The notes under the pieces were generated by a model. The model was not told the origin of the DNA, searched no databases, and worked only from the letters and a program-made list of their open reading frames with translations. A DNA stretch of 64,000 nt from Kineosporia babensis. Its GTDB lineage: Bacteria; Actinomycetota; Actinomycetes; Actinomycetales; Kineosporiaceae. The stretch spans positions 175,158 through 239,157 of the forward strand of contig NZ_JAJOMB010000015.1 of NCBI RefSeq assembly GCF_021129305.1, given 5' to 3'. The position numbers and the translations under genes are program-made. This document shows positions 1 to 9,245 of the stretch, one piece after another (positions within the stretch are counted from its first letter, which is position 1; every line of letters starts with the position of its first letter).

Positions 1-1
1 G

Positions 2-424
2 CTGTTCGCGCTCTGGTTCGGCGCCACCACCACGGCCAGCATCGCGTTCGTGACCTTCGGCGCCTTCTGGGTGGTCCTGCTGGCCACTGCCAACGCGGTG
101 AACTCCCTGCCTGCTCCGCTCACCGAGTACCCCCGCACGCTCGGCCTTACCCCGCTGCAGATCAGCATCCGGATAGTCCTCCCCGCGATACTCCCGGCCC
201 TGCGTGGCGCCCTGATGCTGGCCGCCGGCACTGCCTGGGCCTGCGTCCTGGCCTCGGAGCTCTACGGCATCCAGTCCGGCCTCGGCTGGGCCCTGAACCA
301 GACCCTGCTGTACACCCTGGTCGATCAGATGGTGGTCGTGGCGGGCGTCTTCGCCGGTCTCTCGCTGGCCTCGTTGCGCCTGGTCAACTGCGTGACTGGA
401 CGGCTCACCGGATGGAGTGAGTAG
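2..424 (+). CDS. ABC transporter permease, C-terminal part (SsuC/TauC/nitrate type)
   Basis: The frame is open from the window edge to the TAG at 422-424, so only the last ~140 residues are present. It is hydrophobic and carries the cytoplasmic EAA-like loop typical of binding-protein-dependent permeases (EYPRTLGLTPLQ followed by IRIVLPAILPALRGAL), in the form seen in sulfonate, taurine and nitrate/bicarbonate importers. The inner-membrane subunit would pass substrate taken up by a lipoprotein and powered by an ATPase encoded upstream, outside the window. Substrate cannot be told from this fragment. The next gene starts 67 bases downstream behind its own dyad, so it probably closes its operon. 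Confidence 0.8.
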   Translation: MFALWFGATTTASIAFVTFGAFWVVLLATANAVNSLPAPLTEYPRTLGLTPLQISIRIVLPAILPALRGALMLAAGTAWACVLASELYGIQSGLGWALNQTLLYTLVDQMVVVAGVFAGLSLASLRLVNCVTGRLTGWSE

Positions 425-453
425 GACAGTCCCGCCCGCCCGGGACCTTTGTC

Positions 454-468
454 ACTACAGCTTGTAGT
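454..468. promoter_or_regulatory. Inverted repeat upstream of cydA
   Basis: ACTACA-gct-TGTAGT is a perfect 6-bp dyad 24 bases before the chosen cydA start. It does not fit the Rex operator (TTGTGAA-N4-TTCACAA) expected for redox control of cyd genes. The TACA...TGTA core resembles operators of BlaI/MecI/CopY-family repressors. The repressor identity is inference. Confidence 0.45.
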
Positions 469-491
469 AGATGCGCCGCCAGGGTGGCAGC

Positions 492-1973
492 ATGGACGCC
501 CTCGACCTGGCCAGATGGCAGTTCGGTATCACTACCGTTTACCACTTCATCTTTGTTCCGCTCACCATCGGCCTGGCCCCGATGGTCGCGATCATGCAGA
601 CTTTGTGGCTGCGCACCAACGACGAACGCTGGCTGCGCATGACCAAGTTCTTCGGCAAGCTCTTCCTGATCAACTTCGCGATCGGTGTCGTCACCGGCAT
701 CGTGCAGGAGTTCCAGTTCGGGATGAACTGGAGCGAGTACTCGCGTTTCGTCGGCGACGTCTTCGGCGCCCCGCTGGCGATGGAGGGCCTGGCCGCCTTC
801 TTCCTGGAGTCCACCTTCATCGGGGCGTGGATCTTCGGCTGGGACCGGCTGCCGAAGAAGATCCACCTGGCCGCGATCTGGCTGGCCGCGATCGGGGTGA
901 ACCTCTCGGCCTTCTTCATCCTGGCGGCCAACTCGTTCATGCAGCACCCGGTCGGCGTGGAGCTCAACCCGGAGACCGGCCGCGCGGAACTCACCAGCAT
1001 CTTCGAGCTGCTGACCAACAGCACCGTGCTGTGGGCGTTCCCGCACCAGATCACCGCGGCCTTCATGACCGCCGCCACCTTCGTCGCCGGGATCGCCGGC
1101 TGGTGGATGGTCAAGGCCAAGTACCAGGCCCGGGCCGAGCTCAAGGCCACCGAAAAGGCCGAGACGGACGGCAAGATCAAGAACGTCGAGCTCTACCGCC
1201 CGGTCTTCCGGCTGGCCTGCTCGGTGCTGCTGGTCGCCGGCATCGGCGTGGCGGTCACCGGTCACGGCCAGGCCCAGCTGATGTTCGAGCAGCAGCCGAT
1301 GAAGATGGCCGCCGCCGAGGGCCTGTGCGAGACCGAAGAGGGCGCCGGGCTGAGCCTGTTCGCGATCGGCAACCCGGGCCCGGGCCACTGCGACGTCTGG
1401 ACCGTCACCATCCCCGGCCTGTACTCGTTCATGGCCACCAACGACTTCGGCGCCACCGTGGAAGGCGTCAACGACCTGCAGAAGGCCTACGCCGAGGACT
1501 ACGGCGACGGTCAGGACTACGTGCCGAACCTGGCCATGACCTACTGGAACTTCCGCCTGATGATCGGCTTCGGCGTGCTCGCCGCGGCGCTGGCCATCGT
1601 CGGCCTGTTCGTCACCCGCGGCGGCCGCACCCCGGGCCGCTGGTTCGGCCGGTTCGCCCTGGTCGCCATCCCCGCGCCGTTCCTGGCCAACCTGACCGGC
1701 TGGATCTTCACCGAGATGGGCCGCCAGCCGTGGATCGTCGCCCCCGCCCCGGACGGTGACCCGGCCATCCGGATGCTCACCGAACAGGGCGTCTCGATGG
1801 TCGGCCCGTGGACCGTGGGGACCTCGCTGGTGGTGTTCACCCTGCTCTACGGCGCCCTCGGGATCGTCTGGTTCGGCCTGATCCGGCGCTACGCCGCGGC
1901 CGGGGCCGCCGAGATCGAGGAACCCGCCCACACCGACGACGACGCCGATCGTCCCCTCAGCTTCGCGTACTGA
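492..1973 (+). CDS. cydA: Cytochrome bd quinol oxidase subunit I
   Basis: This 493-residue polytopic membrane protein oxidises quinol and carries haems b558, b595 and d. Visible family signatures are an early histidine in the first helix (YHFIFVPLTIGLAP), the second haem-ligand region FPHQITAAFMTAATF, the MKMAAAEG stretch that opens the quinol-binding loop, and the highly conserved GWIFTEMGRQPW. An ATG at 471 is in frame, but the ATG at 492 is preceded by AGGGTGG at suitable spacing and gives the usual N-terminus (MDALDLARWQFG). It is the first gene of cydABDC, with cydB 11 bases downstream. Bd oxidase supports respiration at low oxygen and is insensitive to many inhibitors of the aa3 branch. 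Confidence 0.97.
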   Translation: MDALDLARWQFGITTVYHFIFVPLTIGLAPMVAIMQTLWLRTNDERWLRMTKFFGKLFLINFAIGVVTGIVQEFQFGMNWSEYSRFVGDVFGAPLAMEGLAAFFLESTFIGAWIFGWDRLPKKIHLAAIWLAAIGVNLSAFFILAANSFMQHPVGVELNPETGRAELTSIFELLTNSTVLWAFPHQITAAFMTAATFVAGIAGWWMVKAKYQARAELKATEKAETDGKIKNVELYRPVFRLACSVLLVAGIGVAVTGHGQAQLMFEQQPMKMAAAEGLCETEEGAGLSLFAIGNPGPGHCDVWTVTIPGLYSFMATNDFGATVEGVNDLQKAYAEDYGDGQDYVPNLAMTYWNFRLMIGFGVLAAALAIVGLFVTRGGRTPGRWFGRFALVAIPAPFLANLTGWIFTEMGRQPWIVAPAPDGDPAIRMLTEQGVSMVGPWTVGTSLVVFTLLYGALGIVWFGLIRRYAAAGAAEIEEPAHTDDDADRPLSFAY

Positions 1974-1984
1974 AAGGCACTGAC

Positions 1985-3034
1985 GTGGAACTCGTCACCG
2001 TCTGGTTCATCCTGATAACCGTGCTGTGGATCGGCTACCTCGTGCTCGAGGGGTTCGACTTCGGCGTCGGCATGCTCCTGCCCCTGGTCAGCCGGAACGA
2101 CAAGGAACGCCGGGTCCTGATCAACACCATCGCCCCGGTCTGGGACGGCAACGAGGTCTGGCTGATCGTGGCCGGCGGCGCCACCTTCGCCGCCTTCCCG
2201 GAGTGGTACGCCACCCTGTTCTCGGGCTTCTACCTGCCGCTGCTGCTGATCCTGGCGGCCCTGATCATCCGGGGCGTGGCGTTCGAGTACCGGGGCACGA
2301 TCGAGTCCGAGAAGTGGCGCCGGAACTGGGACTGGGCCATCGTGGTCGGTTCCACCGTCCCGGCCCTGCTCTGGGGCGTGGCCTTCGCCAACATCGTGGC
2401 GGGCGTGCCGATCGACGCCGACAAGCAGTTCACCGGAACGCTGTTCACCCTGCTGAACCCGTACGGCCTGCTGGGCGGTCTGACCACCCTGCTGCTGTTC
2501 GCCTTCCACGGCGCGCTCTGGCTGGGCCTGCGCACCGAGGGCGAGGTACGCACCCGTTCGATCGCGCTCGGCGCCAAGCTCGCCGTGCCGACCATCGTGG
2601 TGGCCGGTGCCTTCGCCCTGTGGACCCAGCTCGCCCACGGCAAGGGCTGGACCTGGGCGCTGGTCGTGATCGCGGCGGCCGCCCTGGTCACCGCCGGGTA
2701 CGCCGCCCTCAGGCAGAACGAGGGCCTGGGCTTCGGGATGACCAGCCTGGCCACCGCCGCCGCGGTGATCCTGCTGTTCGGCTCGCTGTTCCCGAACGTG
2801 ATGCCCTCCAGCACCGACGCGGCCTTCTCGCTCACTGTGGACAACGCCTCCTCCACCCACTACACGCTGGTCGTGATGACCTGGGTGGCGGCGTTCATGG
2901 TGCCGGTCGTGGTGCTCTACCAGAGCTGGACCTACTGGGTCTTCCGGCACCGGATCGGGGTCGCCAAGATCCCGCCCGGTCACGGACTGCCCTGGAACGC
3001 CGCCAAGGCCACCCCGCAGGAAGCTGCCAGCTGA
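1985..3034 (+). CDS. cydB: Cytochrome bd quinol oxidase subunit II
   Basis: This 349-residue protein is all transmembrane helices and begins with the hallmark GFDFGVGMLLP segment and the WDGNEVWLI motif of CydB. It pairs with CydA to form the bd oxidase. The frame is open upstream to 1808, but the GTG at 1985 has AAAGG about seven bases before it and gives a standard N-terminus (VELVTVWFILITVLW). Its stop overlaps the cydD start (TGATG at 3032-3036), indicating translational coupling. Length is normal for the family. Confidence 0.96.
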   Translation: MELVTVWFILITVLWIGYLVLEGFDFGVGMLLPLVSRNDKERRVLINTIAPVWDGNEVWLIVAGGATFAAFPEWYATLFSGFYLPLLLILAALIIRGVAFEYRGTIESEKWRRNWDWAIVVGSTVPALLWGVAFANIVAGVPIDADKQFTGTLFTLLNPYGLLGGLTTLLLFAFHGALWLGLRTEGEVRTRSIALGAKLAVPTIVVAGAFALWTQLAHGKGWTWALVVIAAAALVTAGYAALRQNEGLGFGMTSLATAAAVILLFGSLFPNVMPSSTDAAFSLTVDNASSTHYTLVVMTWVAAFMVPVVVLYQSWTYWVFRHRIGVAKIPPGHGLPWNAAKATPQEAAS

Positions 3035-4776
3035 TGAAACCGCTCGATCCCCGGCTGCTCGAGCAGGCCCGCGCGGCCCGCCGGTACGTCGTTCTCACCA
3101 CCGGCCTGGGAGTGGCCACCACGGCTCTGCTCGTGGTGCAGGCACTCCTGCTGGCCCGGATCATCGCCGACGTGGCGATGGACGGAGAGTCGTTCGCAGA
3201 CGTCCAGAATCAGGTCGTCTGGCTGGGGATCGTGCTGGCCGTCCGCGCGGTGCTCACCGGCGCTCAGGAGCGCTTCGGGCACCGCGCCGCCACGGCCGTG
3301 GTTCGTCAGCTGCGGGAGCGGCTGCTCGAACACGCCACCCGCGAACTGGGCCCGGGCCGCAAACCGGCCCCACCATCGTCCGCAGGCAAGAACGGCGCCC
3401 AGATGGCTCTTCTGGCCACTCGCGGACTCGACGCCCTCGACGGCTACCTGACCCGCTACCTGCCGCAGTTGCTGCTCACCGCCACGCTGACCCCGGCCAT
3501 CCTGGTGGTGATCTGGTGGGAGGACTGGATCGCCGGGCTGACCGTGCTGCTCACCCTGCCGCTGATCCCGTTCTTCATGGCGCTGATCGGGATGGCCAGC
3601 CAGGACCAGGCCGACCGCAGCCTGAACTCGCTGCAGCGCCTGGGCACCCACGTGCTCGATCTGATCGCCGGTCTGCCCACGCTGCGGGCCATCGGTACCG
3701 CCGGCGCCCAGGCCCGGATGGTCCGCTCGGCCGGTGACGCCCACCGCCGCGCCACGATGAAAACTCTGCGCACCGCCTTCCTTTCCGCACTGGCCCTGGA
3801 AATCCTGGTCACGTTGTCCGTGGCCCTGGTCGCGGTCGGGATCGGCCTGCGGCTGGTGCACGGTTCGCTTGATCTGCACACCGGTCTGGCTGTGCTGCTG
3901 CTCGCCCCCGAGGTCTACGCCCCGCTGCGCGCCGTGGGTACGCACTTCCACGCCAGTCAGGACGGGCTGGCCGCCGCCCAGCAGGCCTTCGATGTGCTGG
4001 AGCAGCCGGTCCCCGCCCGTGGTACCCGTAGTGCACCCGATCTGGCCCGGACCGAGCTGTCTTTCGAAGACGTCAGCGTGCAGCACGAGGGCGTCCCCAC
4101 TGCTACTCCGGACGGACTGACCGCCACGGTCCGCCCGGGGGAGATCGTCGCTCTCACCGGCCCGAGCGGTTGTGGAAAGACCAGCGCGGTCGCTGTTCTG
4201 CTCGGGCTGCGGGAGCCGACCACCGGCGAGATCGGGCTGGCCCCGGCCGGGATGCCGGCCTTCGCCCTGGCCGATGTCGACCCGCAGAGCTGGTGGGCGC
4301 AGATCGCCTGGTGCCCGCAGCATCCCGTGCTGGTGCCCGGCACGCTGCGCGAGAACGTCACTCTGCTTCGCCCGTCCGCGACCGATGCCGAAATTGCCGA
4401 AGCGGCCAAGGTTACGGGATTTGAGGACGTGGTGCGCACCGTCCCGGGGGAGTGGCACTCCCGCGTGGGTCAGGGTGGAACCGGCCTGTCGGCCGGGCAA
4501 CGGCAGCGGCTGGCCCTCACCCGGCTACTGTTGAGCGAGGCCCAGCTGATCGTGCTGGACGAGCCGACCGCGCACCTTGATGCCGGCTCCGAACAAGCTG
4601 TGCTGGCGCTGCTTGCCGAACTGCGCCGCCGGGGCCGTACCGTGGTGATGGTGGCTCACCGGCCGGCTCTGGTCGCGGCGGCGGACCGTACGATAGATCT
4701 GGCCGGGGTGCCTTCTGGTCTGAAGACCGAGGCGCCTGGTCTGGAAACTGGATCGCAGATGGGGGTTCCGGCATGA
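3034..4776 (+). CDS. cydD: Thiol reductant ABC exporter subunit CydD
   Basis: This 580-residue half-transporter has an N-terminal six-helix exporter domain (about residues 15-320) and a C-terminal ATPase. The ATPase shows Walker A TGPSGCGKTS, signature LSAGQRQRLAL, Walker B LIVLDEPTAHLD and switch histidine VAHRPAL. With CydC it forms the heterodimeric exporter of cysteine and glutathione needed for bd oxidase assembly. The start overlaps the cydB stop and the stop overlaps the cydC start (ATGA), so the genes are coupled. A near repeat of CTGGTCTG...GAAAC lies in the last 60 bases. Confidence 0.95.
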   Translation: MKPLDPRLLEQARAARRYVVLTTGLGVATTALLVVQALLLARIIADVAMDGESFADVQNQVVWLGIVLAVRAVLTGAQERFGHRAATAVVRQLRERLLEHATRELGPGRKPAPPSSAGKNGAQMALLATRGLDALDGYLTRYLPQLLLTATLTPAILVVIWWEDWIAGLTVLLTLPLIPFFMALIGMASQDQADRSLNSLQRLGTHVLDLIAGLPTLRAIGTAGAQARMVRSAGDAHRRATMKTLRTAFLSALALEILVTLSVALVAVGIGLRLVHGSLDLHTGLAVLLLAPEVYAPLRAVGTHFHASQDGLAAAQQAFDVLEQPVPARGTRSAPDLARTELSFEDVSVQHEGVPTATPDGLTATVRPGEIVALTGPSGCGKTSAVAVLLGLREPTTGEIGLAPAGMPAFALADVDPQSWWAQIAWCPQHPVLVPGTLRENVTLLRPSATDAEIAEAAKVTGFEDVVRTVPGEWHSRVGQGGTGLSAGQRQRLALTRLLLSEAQLIVLDEPTAHLDAGSEQAVLALLAELRRRGRTVVMVAHRPALVAAADRTIDLAGVPSGLKTEAPGLETGSQMGVPA

Positions 4777-6614
4777 AGGCGCTGATCGTGGTGCTGCGGA
4801 CCATGCGCCCGCACCCGTGGCGTCTGCTGCTCGGTGCCTTCACCGGCGCCGCAGCGGTCGGGGCGGCGATCGCCCTGCTCGGGGTCTCCGGATGGCTGAT
4901 CACCCGGGCCGCCCAGCAGCCCCCGGTGCTGTTCCTGATGGTCGCCATCGTCGGGGTCCGGGCCTTCGGCATCGGCCGCGGGGTGCTGCGCTACAGCGAG
5001 CGGCTGATCTCGCACGACGTGGCCCTGCGCGGCGTGGTCCGGCTGCGCGAAACCCTTTTCGCCCGCCTGGCCACCGCCGACGACACGGTGGCGGCCGGCC
5101 TGAAGCGCGGCGACCTGCTGGCCCGCCTGGGCGCCGACGCGGACGAGCTGGGCGACGTGATCGTCCGCGGCATCCTGCCCTTCATCACCGCGGTGATCAC
5201 CGGTGCGGCGTCGGTCGTGGCGCTCTGGCTGATCCTGCCCGAGGCCGGTCTGGTGCTGGCCGCGGCCACCCTGGTGGGCCTGATCGCAGTACCGGTGCTG
5301 GCCGGGACCGGTGGCCGGCGCGATGTCGTCGGCACCGCCCGCGCCCGTAGCGAGATGTCCGAGAACGTGCTCGCGCTGCTCGACAGCCTGCCCGAGCTCA
5401 CCGTCGCCGGCCGCACCGGTGAGCGGATGGCGGCGATCGCGCGCAGCGACGACAAGTTGTCCCGCGGTCTGGACCGGGCGGCCAGGCCCGCTGCCTGGGC
5501 CGCGGGACTCGGTTCCGCGGTGATGTCCGCCGCGGTGCTGGGATGTCTGATGGTCGGCGTGCACGCCGTGGCGGCGGGCGAGATCCGTGAGGTCTGGCTC
5601 GCTGTGCTGGCTTTCGTGCCGCTGGCCCTCGCCGAGGTGATCGAGGCGTTGCCCGCCGCCTCGGTCAGCCTGGTCCGGGCGGCGGAGGCGGCCCGCCGGG
5701 TCGCCCCGCTGCTCGAGACCGGCGCCGACCAGCCGTACGTGCTGCAGGCCCGGCCGGTGCCGAACAGCGCCTACCTGGGCGGCAAGTCGCTGCGGCTGGT
5801 ACGGGACCTGCCCGGCCTGCACCTGCGCGCCCAGAACCTGAGCGCCGGCTGGCCCGGCCGCGAACCGGCCGTGCGCGGCCTTGACCTCGACCTGACCGCC
5901 GGGCGCCGGATCGCGATCGTCGGCCCCAGCGGCCAGGGCAAGAGCACCCTGCTGCGCACCCTCGGAGGGCTGCTGCCGCCCGCCGGAGGGCGGATGATGA
6001 TGGACGCCACCGACGTCGGCGACGGCATCGACCTGGTCGACGTGCACACCCGCAGCCTGCGCCGCCAGGTCCACCTGACCGCCGACGACGCCCACGTGTT
6101 CGGCACCACGGTGCGCGAGAACCTGCGCGTGGCAGCCAAGGACGCCAGCGACGAGGAGCTTCTCACCGCGCTGGAACGGGCCGGGCTCGGCACCTGGATC
6201 GCCGATCTGTCCGAGGGCGACACGAAGGGCCTGGACGTAGTGGTCGGAGACCCGGCCGGTCCGGGCCAGGGCGCCGGAACCCACCTGCTGTCAGGTGGTT
6301 TGCGCCGTCGGCTGCTGCTGGCCCGGGCTTTCGCCAGTGGCGCCCCCGTGCTGCTGGTGGACGAGCCCGCCGAGCACCTCGACCCGAGCACGGCCGACGA
6401 CCTGGTGGCCGAAGTCCTGGCCGCGCCCGACCCGGGCCGCACCGCCGTGGTGGTCACTCACCGGCTCACCCCGCTGGCCCTGGCCGACGAGGTGCTGGTG
6501 ATCGACGGTGGGGTGGTGGCAGCCCGCGGCACACACGACCAGCTGATCGCCGGCTATCCGCCCTACCGCAGCGCCTGGGCCGCCGAACGCTGCGAAACCC
6601 CGGTCAGCAGCTGA
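4773..6614 (+). CDS. cydC: Thiol reductant ABC exporter subunit CydC
   Basis: This is the 613-residue partner of CydD, with exporter membrane domain (about 1-310) and ATPase. Walker A is VGPSGQGKSTLLR, Walker B is VLLVDEPAEHLD and the switch histidine is VVTHRLTPL. Its signature loop is LLSGGLRRRLLLAR, where the usual glutamine after SGG is leucine, a sign of a divergent nucleotide site in the heterodimer. It begins inside the cydD stop and is the last gene of the operon. A convergent small gene ends 10 bases away, with no obvious terminator hairpin between them. Confidence 0.95.
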   Translation: MKALIVVLRTMRPHPWRLLLGAFTGAAAVGAAIALLGVSGWLITRAAQQPPVLFLMVAIVGVRAFGIGRGVLRYSERLISHDVALRGVVRLRETLFARLATADDTVAAGLKRGDLLARLGADADELGDVIVRGILPFITAVITGAASVVALWLILPEAGLVLAAATLVGLIAVPVLAGTGGRRDVVGTARARSEMSENVLALLDSLPELTVAGRTGERMAAIARSDDKLSRGLDRAARPAAWAAGLGSAVMSAAVLGCLMVGVHAVAAGEIREVWLAVLAFVPLALAEVIEALPAASVSLVRAAEAARRVAPLLETGADQPYVLQARPVPNSAYLGGKSLRLVRDLPGLHLRAQNLSAGWPGREPAVRGLDLDLTAGRRIAIVGPSGQGKSTLLRTLGGLLPPAGGRMMMDATDVGDGIDLVDVHTRSLRRQVHLTADDAHVFGTTVRENLRVAAKDASDEELLTALERAGLGTWIADLSEGDTKGLDVVVGDPAGPGQGAGTHLLSGGLRRRLLLARAFASGAPVLLVDEPAEHLDPSTADDLVAEVLAAPDPGRTAVVVTHRLTPLALADEVLVIDGGVVAARGTHDQLIAGYPPYRSAWAAERCETPVSS

Positions 6615-6624
6615 GGAACCGTCA

Positions 6625-6786
6625 CTAGAAGTCGCGCAGCATGTCCCGGAGCTTGAGCTTGCGCTTCGGGATCGAGCTCGGGTCGATCAGCCGGTCGTTG
6701 GCCAGCTTGCTGGCCTGGGTCCGCGCTTCCTGAATGGTGTCGCGCAGATGGTCCAGCTTTTCCTGAAGTTCCCGGACGTCTTTCAT
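6625..6786 (-). CDS. 53-residue helical protein of unknown function
   Basis: An ATG preceded by a strong AGGAGG (about nine bases upstream) opens a 53-codon frame ending at TAG. The product is highly charged and probably helical throughout: MKDVRELQEKLDHLRDTIQE, then basic KRKLKLRDMLRDF at the end. The heptad-like leucine spacing suggests a short coiled coil. The pattern LDxxI...KRKLKLRD loosely recalls the YdcH/DUF465 small proteins, but I do not claim membership. It converges on cydC. The ribosome-binding site and lack of low-complexity codons argue that it is real. Confidence 0.6.
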   Translation of the reverse strand: MKDVRELQEKLDHLRDTIQEARTQASKLANDRLIDPSSIPKRKLKLRDMLRDF

Positions 6787-6988
6787 CGTGTCCTCCTGAG
6801 CCCAACCCTGGAGCTGAAAACAGGTCTGAAACCAGGCCTCGCCGTCAGGGTGCGCCGCTCTTGTCGGCCTGTCGAGCGGGCCAGGGTTTCCGGCCGGTAG
6901 GAGTTCCCCCGGATGCAGTCACCTCGATAGAGTCCGTTTCGCGAGGTATGCGGGAAGAACCGGCGGATTTCACGGAGGATCAGCGCGC

Positions 6989-7831
6989 ATGGAAGAGCTC
7001 CCGGACTGGGCCCCCCGCAACATCGACCTGACCACGCCCTCGGCCGCCCGCGTCTACGACTACTTCCTCGGCGGCGCCCACAACTTCGCCCCCGACCGCG
7101 AGATGGCCCGCCGGATCCTCGACCTGCACCCCTCGGCCGAGGCCAACGCCCAGGCCAACCGCGCCTTCCTGCACCGCGCCGTGCGCTACCTGCTGGACCA
7201 GGGTGTGCGCCAGTTCGTCGACCTGGGCTCGGGCATCCCCACGGTGGGCAACGTGCACGAGGTCGCCCACCGGGAGGACCCGCAGGCCAAGGTCGTCTAC
7301 GTGGACATCGACCCGATAGCGGTGGCGCACAGCGAGCTGATCCTGCACGGCGTCCACAACGCCACGGTGATCAACGCCGACCTGCGCCGGCCCAAGGAGG
7401 TCCTGGCCCGCCCGGAACTGGCCGAGCTGATCGACTTCTCCGAGCCGGTCGGCTTCCTGATGGTGGCCGTGCTGCACTTCGTTCCCGAGTCCGACCATCC
7501 GGACCAGATCATCGCCGAGCTCGGCAGCGTCGCGGCCCCCGGCAGCCACCTGGTCATCTCGCACGGCTACGACGCCCGGCTGGAGGCGGCCGGCCCCGAC
7601 CAGCTCAGCCGCCGCCTGGCCGGTGCGGGCCAGAAGGTGCTGGGCGAGTACCGCACCGCCGACCCGATCGTCCTGCGGACCCGTTCCCGCCTGGAAGAGC
7701 TGTTCACCGGCTGGCCGATGGTCGAGCCGGGCCTGGTCTGGGTCCCCGAATGGCACCCGGACTGGCCCGACGAGGTCGGCGTGGACCCCTCCAGCAGCTA
7801 CGTCGTGGCGGGAATGGGCCGGAAGGAGTAA
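6989..7831 (+). CDS. SAM-dependent methyltransferase of the PF04672 (DUF574) type
   Basis: A 280-residue cytosolic protein starts at ATG behind GGAGG. The N-terminus has the family signature DLTTPSAARVYDYFLGG, followed by FVDLGSGIPTVGNVHEVA (SAM-binding loop) and VVYVDIDPIAVAHS (acidic residue for the SAM ribose). Actinomycetes carry many paralogues of this family, and their substrates are largely unknown. It stands alone, converging on pntB with 7 bases between the stops. A TAGAGT at 6928-6933 could be its -10 box. Confidence 0.88.
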   Translation: MEELPDWAPRNIDLTTPSAARVYDYFLGGAHNFAPDREMARRILDLHPSAEANAQANRAFLHRAVRYLLDQGVRQFVDLGSGIPTVGNVHEVAHREDPQAKVVYVDIDPIAVAHSELILHGVHNATVINADLRRPKEVLARPELAELIDFSEPVGFLMVAVLHFVPESDHPDQIIAELGSVAAPGSHLVISHGYDARLEAAGPDQLSRRLAGAGQKVLGEYRTADPIVLRTRSRLEELFTGWPMVEPGLVWVPEWHPDWPDEVGVDPSSSYVVAGMGRKE

Positions 7832-7838
7832 GCAACGC

Positions 7839-9239
7839 TCACAGGGCTCGCACAATCTCTTCCACCCGCTGCTTGGCGTCGCCGAACAGCATCTGGGTGT
7901 TCTCCTTGAAGAACAACGGGTTCTGCACCCCCGCGTAACCCACCGCCATCGACCGCTTGAACACGATCACGTCGGACGCCTCCCACACCCGCAGCACCGG
8001 CATGCCGGCGATCGGACTGCCTGGGTCGTCCAGCGCCGCCGGGTTCACCGTGTCGTTCGCCCCGATCACCAGCACCACCGAGGTCTGCGGGAAGTCGTCG
8101 TTGATCTCGTCCATCTCCAGCACCACGTCGTACGGCACCCGGGCGTCGGCCAGCAGCACGTTCATGTGCCCCGGCAGCCGCCCGGCCACCGGATGAATAC
8201 CGAACCGCACCTGGATGTTCCGCTCGCGCAGCCGCTTGGTCAGGTCCGCCACCGGGTACTGAGCCTGCGCCACCGCCATCCCGTAACCCGGCACGATGAT
8301 CACGGATGACGCTTCCTTCAGCAGCTGCACCGCGTCCTCAACCAGGATCTCACGGTGCTCGCCGTAGTCCTGCCCGTCCGAAACCTTTTGCTCCATACCG
8401 AATCCACCGGCGATCACCGAGATGAACGAGCGGTTCATCGCCTGGCACATGATGTACGACAGGTACGCGCCGGAGGAACCGACCAGCGCACCGGTGACAA
8501 TCAGCAGGTTGTTGTTGAGCAGGAAACCCGAGGCGGCCGCGGCCCATCCGGAGTACGAGTTCAGCATCGACACGACCACCGGCATGTCCCCGCCGCCGAT
8601 CGACGCGACCAGGTGCCAGCCCAGGATCAGGGCGATCAGGGTGCCCGCGGTCAGCAGCCCCAGGTTGGGCGATGCGGTGAAAACCAGCGTAAGGACGCCC
8701 AGCGCGCCTAGGGCGCCCAGGTTCAGTAGGTTCTTTCCCGGCAACATCAAGGGCGCCGAACGCAGACGCCCGGCCAGCTTTCCGTACGCCACGATCGACC
8801 CGGTGAAGGTCACGGCGCCGATGAAGACCCCGATGAACACCTCGGCGTGGTGGATCGTGCGCATGTCGGGTGCGACGTCCTCCTGCAAGTAGCCGTTCCA
8901 GCCCACCAGCACCGCGGCCAGGCCGACGAAACTGTGCAGCACCGCGATGAGTTCGGGCATCGCCGTCATCTCGACCTTGCGGGCCCGGGCCAGGCCGACC
9001 GCTGCCCCGCCGGCTACGGCGATCGCCATCAGCAGCAGCCCCACCAGGGCCTTGCCGTCGTCCAGATCGAGGTGGTCCACGGCCAGCGCGACCGTTGCCA
9101 CCAGAGCGATCGCCATCCCGATGATCCCGGAAAGGGCACCGGAGCGTGAGGTCTCGTGCCGGGACAGGCCGGCCAGGCTGAGCACGAACAGCAGGGCGGC
9201 GACGATGTACGCGGCCTGCGCGGCGCTTTCGGCGGTCAT
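7839..9239 (-). CDS. pntB: NAD(P) transhydrogenase subunit beta
   Basis: The product is 466 residues with about nine transmembrane helices in the first ~270 residues and a C-terminal NADP(H)-binding domain. The latter shows [36 protein letters not shown] and the [14 protein letters not shown] loop typical of PntB domain III. With PntA it couples hydride transfer between NADH and NADP+ to proton movement. The gene starts 6 bases after the pntA stop, with AAAGG in the end of pntA as ribosome-binding site. Confidence 0.96.
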   Translation of the reverse strand: MTAESAAQAAYIVAALLFVLSLAGLSRHETSRSGALSGIIGMAIALVATVALAVDHLDLDDGKALVGLLLMAIAVAGGAAVGLARARKVEMTAMPELIAVLHSFVGLAAVLVGWNGYLQEDVAPDMRTIHHAEVFIGVFIGAVTFTGSIVAYGKLAGRLRSAPLMLPGKNLLNLGALGALGVLTLVFTASPNLGLLTAGTLIALILGWHLVASIGGGDMPVVVSMLNSYSGWAAAASGFLLNNNLLIVTGALVGSSGAYLSYIMCQAMNRSFISVIAGGFGMEQKVSDGQDYGEHREILVEDAVQLLKEASSVIIVPGYGMAVAQAQYPVADLTKRLRERNIQVRFGIHPVAGRLPGHMNVLLADARVPYDVVLEMDEINDDFPQTSVVLVIGANDTVNPAALDDPGSPIAGMPVLRVWEASDVIVFKRSMAVGYAGVQNPLFFKENTQMLFGDAKQRVEEIVRAL

Positions 9240-9245
9240 CGCGGA

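Noticed and set aside
454..468. Rex operator upstream of cydA
   Set aside because: The dyad lacks the TTGTGA...TCACAA sequence of Rex sites.
405..1931. Long minus-strand open frame opposite cydA (508 codons), and similar long frames opposite many genes
   Set aside because: Arg/Gly/Asp/His-rich low-complexity products with no domains, caused by high GC at third positions of the real gene. The plus strand encodes clear CydA.
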